40,967 bases of DNA. Origin: an uncultured Pseudomonadota bacterium (GTDB taxonomy: Bacteria; Pseudomonadota; Alphaproteobacteria; Rs-D84). Under the pieces are notes generated by a model. It saw only the letters and a program-made list of their open reading frames with translations, was not told the DNA's origin and ran no database searches. Made by a program: the position numbers and the translations under genes. Location: NCBI GenBank assembly GCA_947307295.1, contig CAMZIQ010000001.1, positions 1-40,967 of the forward strand. Reading direction: 5' to 3'. Shown here in pieces: positions 26,621-34,348 of this stretch; position 1 is the stretch's first letter; every line of letters starts with the position of its first letter.

Positions 26621-27520
26621 CTATCTTAACCGTTCAAAAATAACCATATCACCGATTTTTGTATAATCAAAATTTTCAAAATCGCTGTCGCACATTTTTT
26701 CGGCTTTGGCAATTTCATGTTTACGTTCTTTTAAAAGCCATTCGTCTGTTTTATCAAAACATTTGATTTTTTCATTTAAATCTTCAACTAATTCTTCAAA
26801 ATGTTCTATTGGGTGTACATCTTCCCAGTTCAAGCCCACCAAGTTATAACACACAATCCGACCACCAACTTTTACATGTTTTAACAAAGGAAAAATCGTA
26901 TATAATCTGGCACTAATAGTATGCCGATAATCAAGAATATTAGACAAATGAATAAAATCATAAGTTCCTGTTAAATGTCCCGATAAATTGGCAATATCAC
27001 TCATTATAAAATTATACCGACCTTTTACAATTTTTTGCAATTTTTTGTATTCTTTATAATTCACCAGATGCGTATTATCATCTTTGATAACAATCCCATT
27101 AGAAAATATTTGCGAACCAGCCATTGAACACATATATTCCCATTCTATTTTTGGTATCATCTTTGATATATATTCCATATCCGGAACATGTTGAATATTT
27201 TGACACAAACGTAAATTTTTCAACAATTCAATATAAGCAACATGCCCCATACATTTAAGGGCTGCTGTCTTTATATCCATAATACATTTTGCATTATAAC
27301 TGATATCAAATGTATCAACTTGTCTGGCACCATACAAAGAACAAAACAAAGGATGATCTCCAGATGCTGCAGTCACCAGCGCACGATTACAATTTTTCGG
27401 AACAAATTGCATTGATTGACGCAAATCTTCATTAGTAATAACGTATGCCGGGGAATACGGAGAAAACTTGTCAAGCCTTACACAGTTTTTTGCAACTTCA
27501 ATATTTGGCACAAAATCCAT
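26621..27520 (-). CDS. BtaA/DUF3419-like transferase, copy 2
   Basis: Second of two tandem paralogs. It resembles the DUF3419 family, whose characterised member BtaA moves the 3-amino-3-carboxypropyl group of S-adenosylmethionine to diacylglycerol in betaine-lipid synthesis. Visible: VTAASGDHPLFCSLYGA (SAM-binding Gly region), DTFDISYNAKCIMDIKTAAL (acidic strand and following helix), YDFIHLSNILD and VKVGGRIV. The start at 27520 (MDFVPNIEVAKN) has aagga upstream. At 299 residues it is shorter than BtaA. Its N-terminal two thirds are nearly identical in DNA to copy 1; the last third differs. Family assignment is by motif only; a methyltransferase is the alternative. Confidence 0.55.
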   Translation of the reverse strand: MDFVPNIEVAKNCVRLDKFSPYSPAYVITNEDLRQSMQFVPKNCNRALVTAASGDHPLFCSLYGARQVDTFDISYNAKCIMDIKTAALKCMGHVAYIELLKNLRLCQNIQHVPDMEYISKMIPKIEWEYMCSMAGSQIFSNGIVIKDDNTHLVNYKEYKKLQKIVKGRYNFIMSDIANLSGHLTGTYDFIHLSNILDYRHTISARLYTIFPLLKHVKVGGRIVCYNLVGLNWEDVHPIEHFEELVEDLNEKIKCFDKTDEWLLKERKHEIAKAEKMCDSDFENFDYTKIGDMVIFERLR

Positions 27521-28310
27521 AATTTTTTCCTTTATTTTATTATCTAAAACGTTCAAGTACATTGATAAAATGCGTCTCATTCCTGACAAAACGCCAATCA
27601 TTGTAAATACGTACAATATTTTTACACGCTTCTTCACACGAAGGCCCAACGGAAATCCCATTTTCTTTCATGCTATTAAGTTGAAATTCATCAAGCATCA
27701 AAATCCGCCCGCCAACATTTACATAATCTAATAAAGGCGTGATAATATTTATATGTCTATGTATCGGTAAATGATCCAAAATATTGGACAAGTGTATAAA
27801 ATCATATTTCTGTGTTAAATGTGCACTTAAACTATCAATATCAGCAAGCATGAAATTATAAGGCTTTTTAACGATTTCACATAACTTTTTATATTCTTGC
27901 TTTGTTGGGAAATGTCCTTTGTATCGCTCAGGATTAGAGCCCTTACGAAAAATATGCCCCCCCCCTAAGGCATAAAGATATTCCCATTCTGTTTTTGGTA
28001 TAATCTTTGATATATATTCCATATTTGGAACATGTTGAACATTTTGACACAAATGTAAATTTTTCAACAATTCAATATAAGCAACATGCCCCATACATTT
28101 AAGGGCTGCTGTCTTTATGTCCATAATACATTTTGCATTATAACTGATATCAAATGTATCTACATTTTTCGCACCATACAAAGAGCAAAACAAAGGATGA
28201 TCACCAGATGCTGCAGTCACCAGCGCACGATTACAATTTTTTGGAACAAATTGCATTGATTGGCGCAAATCTTCATTAGTAATAACGTATGCCATCGAAT
28301 ATGTAGAAAA
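27165..28310 (-). repeat. Near-identical DNA segment shared by the two DUF3419-like genes
   Basis: About 300 bp at 27165-27465 match 28009-28309 at a constant offset of 844 bp with few differences, whereas the downstream thirds of the two genes have clearly diverged. Gene conversion or strong selection on the N-terminal part is implied. Confidence 0.8.
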
Positions 28311-28364
28311 CTCGACAAGTTTTACATATTTCTTTGCAACATCAACGTCTGGTTCAAAATCCAT
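27540..28364 (-). CDS. BtaA/DUF3419-like transferase, copy 1
   Basis: First gene of the tandem pair, 274 residues, start MDFEPDVDVAKKYVKL with aaaggg upstream. The Rossmann-like motifs lie at residues 50-65 (TAASGDHPLF) and 69-88 (DTFDISYN and the helix after it), with YDFIHLSNILDHL and YVNVGGRIL further on. It precedes copy 2 by 19 bp, so the pair is an operon. No BtaB-type N-methyltransferase is in the window, so betaine-lipid synthesis is not shown. Confidence 0.55.
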   Translation of the reverse strand: MDFEPDVDVAKKYVKLVEFSTYSMAYVITNEDLRQSMQFVPKNCNRALVTAASGDHPLFCSLYGAKNVDTFDISYNAKCIMDIKTAALKCMGHVAYIELLKNLHLCQNVQHVPNMEYISKIIPKTEWEYLYALGGGHIFRKGSNPERYKGHFPTKQEYKKLCEIVKKPYNFMLADIDSLSAHLTQKYDFIHLSNILDHLPIHRHINIITPLLDYVNVGGRILMLDEFQLNSMKENGISVGPSCEEACKNIVRIYNDWRFVRNETHFINVLERFR

Positions 28365-28385
28365 AAACAACCCTTTTATCAAACG

Positions 28386-28415
28386 ATAAAATAACACAAA
28401 AACATATACAGTCAA
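28386..28415 (-). promoter_or_regulatory. Putative promoter of the DUF3419-like pair
   Basis: Minus strand: TTGACT (28410-28415), 18 bp, TTTTAT (28386-28391). It lies back-to-back with the subtilase promoter. Confidence 0.4.
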
Positions 28416-28433
28416 CAAAAATTAATAAATATA

Positions 28434-28461
28434 TTGACAAAACAATTATTTAGTCTATATT
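28434..28461 (+). promoter_or_regulatory. Promoter of the subtilase gene
   Basis: A perfect TTGACA (28434-28439), 16 bp, TATATT (28456-28461). Transcription should begin near 28468, only about 10 bases before the ATG at 28478, so the mRNA is almost leaderless. Confidence 0.55.
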
Positions 28462-28477
28462 TATAGTAGTGGTGAGG

Positions 28478-30418
28478 ATGAAAGTATTGAATAGAATCTT
28501 TACAATTATCTTTTTGGTCGTGTTTACGACCATGAATTCGTTTGCCGCACAAAATTGTAGCGATAAAAATTATCGCCGTGCATATCCAGAAAGATGTAAA
28601 ACAACAAATTCTCGTACATTCTTATCTTTGGCTGGCGGTGCAGCACTGGTTGGCGCAGGAGTTGCTTTTGCTACCCAAACCAAAGGAAGCCACAATTCTT
28701 CACCCAGCGTTTCAAACCAAACAACATTTAATCGTACTACTTTGTCTGCAAACATAATCACAAATTATGCACCGACAGATTATGTTAATAATCAAAGAAT
28801 CAACGCAGAATATCTTGAATCTTTGACTGATGGCGATGATATAGATTCTGCAACGATTAATTCTATAAAATCTTCCGATAAATACATAAGAAATTACAGA
28901 CAATATAATGCCATAAAATTTGCCTGGGCAAATGCGCGTGATTTTACAGGAAAAAATACTTCTGTAAGCATAGTTGATAATTTTATCAGCAATCATGGTG
29001 ACACAGTTTATGAAATATTAAGTAATATCGCGCCAGATACAACAATAGCAAAACAAAATATCGCTAATGATGCTCAAAATTTTAAATCTTATGATTACAT
29101 TGCTAATACGATGAATCAATCTGCCCCAGCAAACATTTATAACGCCAGCTGGCAAATTACAAATATCTCAGCTGCTGATGTTATATATAACAATTCAAAT
29201 ATGCCAAAAACTTATGCGATGGCTCAAGAGTATTTGTACAATATAACCAGTGAAAATTTTATAAACCAAATTCGCAATTTGGCTGCTGATAACGATGCGA
29301 TTTTTGTCTGGGCAGCCGGAAATGAAAGCAATTCTGAAAGTGGCGCATTGTCCGCGTTGCCTATCGCATTTCCAGATTTAAATGGTCACTTTGTAAACGT
29401 AGTAGCCTTGGACAATTCATACAACCTGGCATGGTACAGCAATCAATGTGGTGTGACTCAAAATTATTGTATTGCTGCGCCTGGCACAGCATGGAAAACA
29501 GATACCCAAGGTTATGCCAGCGGAACCAGTTTTGCTACACCGGTTGTGTCTGGTGCAATTGCAACAATCAAAGAAGCCTTTCCTTATATGAACGCATCTG
29601 AAATTACTGCGCTGTTATTCACAACAGCAACTGATTTAGGGGAAACAGGTATTGACGAAGTATATGGTTGGGGTCTGTTAAACATGGAAAAAGCAACCCA
29701 ACCTGTCGGAACACCAAGAATAGTTTTATCAAATAAAAATATTCAACCCTTGTCTGGAACAAATATTGGTGGTCCTGCTGCAACAGCAATACAAAAAGCA
29801 AACATAAAAATCGCATTTATTGATGATTTTGGTCGCGCTTTTACAACCAATCTTTCTGATAATATCAAAGTAATTCCTTATGGTCGCGGATTTGATAAAT
29901 TACGTGAAAATGAAAAAGATTCTGTTGTTTTGTTTGATACATTTGAATTAGGTTTTAAACAAAATCATTTATTGGAATCCAGCGGATTAATATCTGTTCA
30001 ACAAAATCAATTGACTAACTTTGTTGGATATAAAAACGAATTTGAAATCAACAACGTCAAATTTTATCAAAAAGCGCGCTTTGGTGTGACACATCCAACT
30101 GCGGAAGATAATTCGATTGTATCTGGTTTTTCCAATATATATACCTCATCTTTAGCATTTGGTACAAACTGGCAAGATTTATCTTTTGAAATAGCAATTC
30201 CAGAAACAATCATTTCAGGTGACATGTACGCCACAGTCCCTGTTGCGCGTGCAAATAATGGGCAGATTATTTACAACACAACCAATATAGATTTATCCAG
30301 CACAAAGCCCAGCACAGAATATACTGTGGGATATAAAAATCTTTCAGCAACCTATGTAAACAACCCAGATTATGAAAATGAATTTTTCATAATGGCGAAA
30401 ACAAAATTTGCATTTTAA
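28478..30418 (+). CDS. Secreted subtilisin-family serine protease, 646 aa
   Basis: Peptidase family S8. A signal peptide (about 1-24, ending Ser-Phe-Ala) is followed by a hydrophobic Ala/Gly-rich segment (about 51-66) and the catalytic domain: Asp167 in VSIVDNF, His173 in NHGDTV, the oxyanion Asn282 in WAAGNES and Ser351 in GTSFATPVVSGA. Asp and His are only six residues apart, much closer than in classic subtilases. The C-terminal 250 residues are beta-rich and end in Phe, suggesting an outer-membrane or autotransporter-like part, though a full barrel is not obvious. A GTG at 28469 is the alternative start. It ends 2 bp before the convergent next gene. Confidence 0.85.
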   Translation: MKVLNRIFTIIFLVVFTTMNSFAAQNCSDKNYRRAYPERCKTTNSRTFLSLAGGAALVGAGVAFATQTKGSHNSSPSVSNQTTFNRTTLSANIITNYAPTDYVNNQRINAEYLESLTDGDDIDSATINSIKSSDKYIRNYRQYNAIKFAWANARDFTGKNTSVSIVDNFISNHGDTVYEILSNIAPDTTIAKQNIANDAQNFKSYDYIANTMNQSAPANIYNASWQITNISAADVIYNNSNMPKTYAMAQEYLYNITSENFINQIRNLAADNDAIFVWAAGNESNSESGALSALPIAFPDLNGHFVNVVALDNSYNLAWYSNQCGVTQNYCIAAPGTAWKTDTQGYASGTSFATPVVSGAIATIKEAFPYMNASEITALLFTTATDLGETGIDEVYGWGLLNMEKATQPVGTPRIVLSNKNIQPLSGTNIGGPAATAIQKANIKIAFIDDFGRAFTTNLSDNIKVIPYGRGFDKLRENEKDSVVLFDTFELGFKQNHLLESSGLISVQQNQLTNFVGYKNEFEINNVKFYQKARFGVTHPTAEDNSIVSGFSNIYTSSLAFGTNWQDLSFEIAIPETIISGDMYATVPVARANNGQIIYNTTNIDLSSTKPSTEYTVGYKNLSATYVNNPDYENEFFIMAKTKFAF

Positions 30419-30420
30419 AA

Positions 30421-31287
30421 TTATTCTTCTGATTTATTAGTAGATTTCAAATCAAAATTATGAATATAACTGAACGAAATACCAATAGAAGTATTTGCAC
30501 CATAATCTTTGGCTTGACGAGAATGTGCACGACGATATTTCACATAAGGTCCCATTGTTAAATCGCCCCAAACATTAGTATCCAAACGTGCTACTGCCAA
30601 GAAATCGGAAGACAAATCTTCACCGACATATTGTGAATAGGACAAATATTTTCTGTAATATCCATCAGAAGTAAATTTCACCCCATCTCTAATTTCATAT
30701 TCCATGCGCCAACCCGCTTCAGCAGCAGTTTTGCTAACTTTGGCATCAGAATAAGTAAAATCATATTCATATACACCAACAACGTATAAACTTTTGAAAA
30801 TATCATGATCGAACAAAGCGAATCCAGCATTTGGACGTAAAATATTTCTGCGTGGATCACCTTTGAATTCGGTTTCATATTGACCACGCATAATTGGTCC
30901 CAATTTAAAAGAATCAAAATCCCAACAAGCATAAGCTAAATCAGAAGACAGCAAAATTTTATCCGCACTTTCGTCAACAGCCTTTTCGCCGCCATAAGGG
31001 CTGATAGTTTTTTTGCCATATTCCATAAACAAAGAATTATCCCATTTAAATCTATCAAAACCGTATTCCAAAGCCACATCAAAAACACCCTGAATAGTTT
31101 CTTGATCCGAAGCCTTTAATGCTGCAACTGTGGAATTTTGATATTCAGACGGATTTTTTACATCTGTTTTTGTCCAGTCCAAACCAATTCTGCGAACATT
31201 TAAATTAAATTTATTATCTTTTGGCGCTTCTTCTGCCAATGCGACAAATGGCGCGCACAAAGCAACCGCTAATAAAATTTTTTTCAT
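30421..31287 (-). CDS. Outer-membrane beta-barrel-like protein, 288 aa
   Basis: A signal peptide (about 1-18, ending Val-Ala-Leu-Ala) is followed by alternating beta strands with many aromatic residues, as in outer-membrane barrels. The end is polar (KSTNKSEE), so the last strand must lie slightly before it. The family is not recognised. Third gene of a minus-strand operon with 31334 and 31956. Ribosome binding site aaagga. Confidence 0.7.
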   Translation of the reverse strand: MKKILLAVALCAPFVALAEEAPKDNKFNLNVRRIGLDWTKTDVKNPSEYQNSTVAALKASDQETIQGVFDVALEYGFDRFKWDNSLFMEYGKKTISPYGGEKAVDESADKILLSSDLAYACWDFDSFKLGPIMRGQYETEFKGDPRRNILRPNAGFALFDHDIFKSLYVVGVYEYDFTYSDAKVSKTAAEAGWRMEYEIRDGVKFTSDGYYRKYLSYSQYVGEDLSSDFLAVARLDTNVWGDLTMGPYVKYRRAHSRQAKDYGANTSIGISFSYIHNFDLKSTNKSEE

Positions 31288-31333
31288 TTTGTTTTCCTTT
31301 GTTTTTATTTTTTACGATTTAATTAAAATAAGA

Positions 31334-31945
31334 TTATTTCCAAACTTGTAATACGCCACCATTATCAGCATATTTCCACCCTGCCCCACGAATTGCAGCG
31401 GTGAATCTGGTCCTGTAATCCAATGGCATTTTAGCAATTATTTGATTACCAACCATGCTCTGCGTTTCAATTTCGACATTTCCATCACGCGCGATGCGTT
31501 TTAATTCAGCCCAATCAACCAAACCATTTTGAACAACGATAAACGCAGTAAACTTTTCAGCAGAAGCATTATTCAAAGGTACCCAGTTTTGTATTCCTTT
31601 GTCATCAAGCCATCTCTTAGCAGCATAATTATCAATAACCATTGTAATATTGGCAGAATATGTATCAGACGAAATTTGTTCGTTTGCAACACTGGTAGAA
31701 GAAATAAGATTCATCAATTCATCACTAGAAGTATTGTATATCAAACCATTAAGTTCTTCTTTTTGTGCATATTGAGATAAAATATTATAAAGTATCTGAC
31801 GTCGTGCAAGATTAGTCGCATTAATTTTCGCATTGGCTGCTGTATCGCTGGTCTGATTCACAGGCACAGTCGCGCTTAATTCAAGCCCGAACGAAGCATG
31901 AACAACACAAAACAACGACACCAATACAACGAATAATTTTTTCAC
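31334..31945 (-). CDS. Periplasmic hypothetical protein, 203 aa
   Basis: A signal peptide (about 1-20) leads into a polar alpha/beta protein with no motif I know. The start is a GTG at 31945 (GTG-AAA-AAA), preceded by aaagg that overlaps the stop of the upstream barrel gene, 10 bp away; translation is probably coupled. It lies between two outer-membrane barrel genes, so a role in envelope assembly is possible but unproven. Confidence 0.65.
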   Translation of the reverse strand: MKKLFVVLVSLFCVVHASFGLELSATVPVNQTSDTAANAKINATNLARRQILYNILSQYAQKEELNGLIYNTSSDELMNLISSTSVANEQISSDTYSANITMVIDNYAAKRWLDDKGIQNWVPLNNASAEKFTAFIVVQNGLVDWAELKRIARDGNVEIETQSMVGNQIIAKMPLDYRTRFTAAIRGAGWKYADNGGVLQVWK

Positions 31946-31955
31946 TTAACTACCT

Positions 31956-33503
31956 TTAGAATTTAACATTTATCCCCAAACGAAGTCCCATAGATTTATA
32001 TATGGATTCGATTTCATTTTTGCTTTTCATAGCCCAACCATCAGCCCTGTATGCTTCTAATTGAGCCTTTTCAGCCTTCCAAGATTCTAATAAATCAGCC
32101 TGTTCATCTGTCAAAGAGCCCAAAGAATTCAAATAAACAATCCACGCATTGGCATTATCCAGAGAATCTTGATATCTTGCAGGATTCAGGTAAGTCGTAG
32201 CATCTGCGCTTTTGATACTGTAATAATCATACGTCATGCCCAAAGACAACATAGTGCTTTCACCCAAAGCTGTTGACCACATAGCATTAAAGCCAAGATG
32301 ATAAGCATCCCCCAATTCACCTTTGTCTTCTACGCTGGTTGGATGAGCCCAATCAACACGATACGGTTGATCACCCTTAGACTTATAAATTGGCAAACCA
32401 AATTCAACCCCAGCGCTGACAGTATTATTGTTATTTATTTCATATTCCATATCCAAAGCAAGATACGGCCCAGCCCATTCTGTTTCATAGCTGTGGGATA
32501 CACCTGATTGTTCATAATAATAAGTACTTCCAAGATCCAACTGATTAGCCGAAGGATAATTTTCCACTATAAAAGTATTATTATCATTCAACAAAATGTA
32601 AACAGTATTTCCATAAATATCTGTTTGCGCCGAAGAAGAATAAGTAGCAGGATCATCAGTCACAGCAAAACCAGCCGCATATCCAGTTGGCCATCCATCA
32701 TTTGAAAAACCAACATACGGACTGCATTGAATTTCACCAGGTTGTACCTCTAAACAATTCACAAGACCCGGAGAATTTAAAACTTCAACCATCAAGCCGT
32801 AATTATTTTTGGTTTCAACCTTATACTTTAAATAACGATATCCAATCGAAGGTGTAAATTTCACACGACCTGCCTTGAAGAAATCAGTCAACCCAAAAGA
32901 AGCATTAAATCCCATTTGATTTCCATCTTTGCTGGTTCCAGCGGACAAAGCCGGTGTTCCTTGAACTGTTCCATCGCTGTACACAGTCCACAAAGCTTCT
33001 TTGGTTATATCGTCATCAATCATTGCAGATTCGCCGTATTGAGTGCCATATCGTCCGCCAACTTTGACCTGCATCTTTGTAGAATTACCGAAATAGTATG
33101 CTGCTTCGCCTTCTATGATATTCCAACGCAAATTATCATAATGCAATTCGGACCCAGCAGTTTTCATTCTGAAATCCCAATTAGCGAATTCATGCGCAAC
33201 CCCAGCCCCCAGTTGAAATCCCTGTTTCCGAGAATCAGTTGTTTTTTTATTTGCACCAGCCTTTGTTGTTGCTGTTTGTGTTGCCCCCTGTTGTGTTCCA
33301 ACCGCACGCATATTTTGTCCATAACCACGCCCAGCACCATAATTATTATAAAAACCGCCACCGTTATTACCATAATTTGCACCGTATCTAGCCTGGGGAT
33401 TTTGGTATAAATTACCATTATAATAAGTTCCAGCAGCGCCAGCCACAGCGGGCAACACAGCCATTATGGTCATACCCAACAAAGTGCGAGATAATCCTTT
33501 CAT
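31956..33503 (-). CDS. Outer-membrane beta-barrel protein, 515 aa
   Basis: A signal peptide (about 1-23, ending Ala-Gly-Ala) is followed by a Gly/Tyr/Asn-rich low-complexity stretch (about 25-70), a Thr/Lys-rich linker, then a long beta-rich region with alternating aromatics ending LGINVKF, the C-terminal Phe signature recognised by the BAM machinery. A charged insert lies near 450-490. Not assigned to a family; a porin or adhesin-type barrel is likely. First gene of the operon, with aagga before the ATG. Confidence 0.75.
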   Translation of the reverse strand: MKGLSRTLLGMTIMAVLPAVAGAAGTYYNGNLYQNPQARYGANYGNNGGGFYNNYGAGRGYGQNMRAVGTQQGATQTATTKAGANKKTTDSRKQGFQLGAGVAHEFANWDFRMKTAGSELHYDNLRWNIIEGEAAYYFGNSTKMQVKVGGRYGTQYGESAMIDDDITKEALWTVYSDGTVQGTPALSAGTSKDGNQMGFNASFGLTDFFKAGRVKFTPSIGYRYLKYKVETKNNYGLMVEVLNSPGLVNCLEVQPGEIQCSPYVGFSNDGWPTGYAAGFAVTDDPATYSSSAQTDIYGNTVYILLNDNNTFIVENYPSANQLDLGSTYYYEQSGVSHSYETEWAGPYLALDMEYEINNNNTVSAGVEFGLPIYKSKGDQPYRVDWAHPTSVEDKGELGDAYHLGFNAMWSTALGESTMLSLGMTYDYYSIKSADATTYLNPARYQDSLDNANAWIVYLNSLGSLTDEQADLLESWKAEKAQLEAYRADGWAMKSKNEIESIYKSMGLRLGINVKF

Positions 33504-33573
33504 TTCTTATTCCTTACCTTAATGTCTTTATGATTATAACACAAATAAAATAAAAAAGAAAACACAAAAATTC

Positions 33574-33602
33574 TTGAAAAAGAAATAGTTTTATAATATG
33601 TT
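33574..33602 (+). promoter_or_regulatory. Putative promoter of tRNA-Leu
   Basis: TTGAAA (33574-33579), 17 bp, TATGTT (33597-33602), 12 bp before the tRNA. Confidence 0.4.
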
Positions 33603-33614
33603 TTAAACCAAGTT

Positions 33615-33699
33615 GCGATCGTGGCGGAATTGGTATACGCGCAGCACTAAGGATGCTGTGGAGAAATCCTTGGGGGTTCAAGTCCCCCCGGTCGCACCA
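33615..33699 (+). tRNA. tRNA-Leu (anticodon AAG)
   Basis: Class II tRNA of 85 bases: acceptor GCGATCG/CGGTCGC (one T-G pair), D arm, anticodon stem CAGCA/TGCTG around CTAAGGA (anticodon AAG), a long variable arm, T arm GGGGG-TTCAAGT-CCCCC, discriminator A and encoded CCA. An A at position 34 is unusual for bacteria outside tRNA-Arg(ACG). Confidence 0.93.
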
Positions 33700-33801
33700 T
33701 CCGCTTTCGCTTACGCTACAGCGAGATTGCGCCAGCAAGCGAAGATGTAAAGTTAGAGAAACGGATGTCTCGCTGTAATGAACAAAGTGAATGTAAGCGG
33801 A
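33700..33801 (+). other. Long stem-loop directly after tRNA-Leu
   Basis: tccgctt (33700-33706) can pair with aagcgga (33795-33801), and tacagcgaga (33717-33726) with tctcgctgta (33768-33777). A T run (33803-33807) follows, so it could end tRNA transcription. It lies exactly between the tRNA's CCA and the GIY-YIG start. Confidence 0.5.
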
Positions 33802-33807
33802 CTTTTT

Positions 33808-34047
33808 ATGTTTTATGTATATATTCTACAAAGTATAAATTTTCCAGAACATTTCTATGTTGGCTGTACCAATGATTTAAAAAGACGATTAAAAGAACAC
33901 AATTCTGGAAATTCAATACACACAAATAAATTCAAACCATGGAATTTACGTGGTTATGTCGCTTTTGATAGCGAAGAAAAAGCACAAATTTTTGAACATT
34001 ATTTAAAAACGGGAAACGGGCGTATTTTTCAAAAGAAATTTTTTTAA
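33808..34047 (+). CDS. GIY-YIG nuclease-domain protein, 79 aa (UPF0213-like)
   Basis: Single-domain member of the GIY-YIG superfamily, metal-dependent nucleases that cut DNA. The motif pair is present as MFYVYIL (1-7) and FYVGCTNDLKRRLKEHNSG (16-34), with the Arg and His of the following helix; the acidic residue is probably in SEEKAQIFEHYLKTGNGR. The length fits UPF0213-type proteins. The ATG at 33808 is preferred; an upstream ATG at 33778 falls in a palindrome arm. No strong ribosome binding site is seen (agcgga is the best). It sits between tRNA-Leu and an array of GC-rich hairpins. Confidence 0.85.
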   Translation: MFYVYILQSINFPEHFYVGCTNDLKRRLKEHNSGNSIHTNKFKPWNLRGYVAFDSEEKAQIFEHYLKTGNGRIFQKKFF

Positions 34048-34074
34048 TTTTTATTATTGTGTATCGAGGAAATG

Positions 34075-34340
34075 ACCTCCCTCCCGGTCTTCGACCGTAC
34101 TCCCCCCAAGGGGAGAATCTGGTCTCAGGAGTTGCAACCCTAATTCCCCCTTTGGAGGGGGTGGTGCGAAGCACCGGGGGAGGGTTTACCCCCCTCCTGC
34201 TACGCGAACTCCCCCACATTGGGGGAGAACTTTATTCTCGTCGTGGTGTAAAATTTTGCCCCATAGGGGAAGTGGACGCGTAAGCGGACGAAGGGGGTCA
34301 CCTCCCTCACCCTGCGGGTCCCATCCCCCAAAGGGGATAA
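34075..34340. repeat. GC-rich array of small palindromes
   Basis: About 265 bp without a gene, holding at least eight hairpins: cggtc/gaccg (34085-34097), ctcccc/ggggag (34100-34115), ccccc/ggggg (34146-34161), ggtgc-gaa-gcacc (34163-34175), ctccccc/gggggag (34209-34227), cccc/gggg (34260-34270), accc/gggt (34309-34319) and atcccc/ggggat (34323-34338). Bases 34081-34140 contain 37 G/C of 60 and 34141-34200 contain 39 of 60, against 19 of 60 in the adjacent GIY-YIG gene (33841-33900). Frames through it on both strands are not convincing genes. Confidence 0.85.
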
Positions 34341-34348
34341 TTAAAAAA

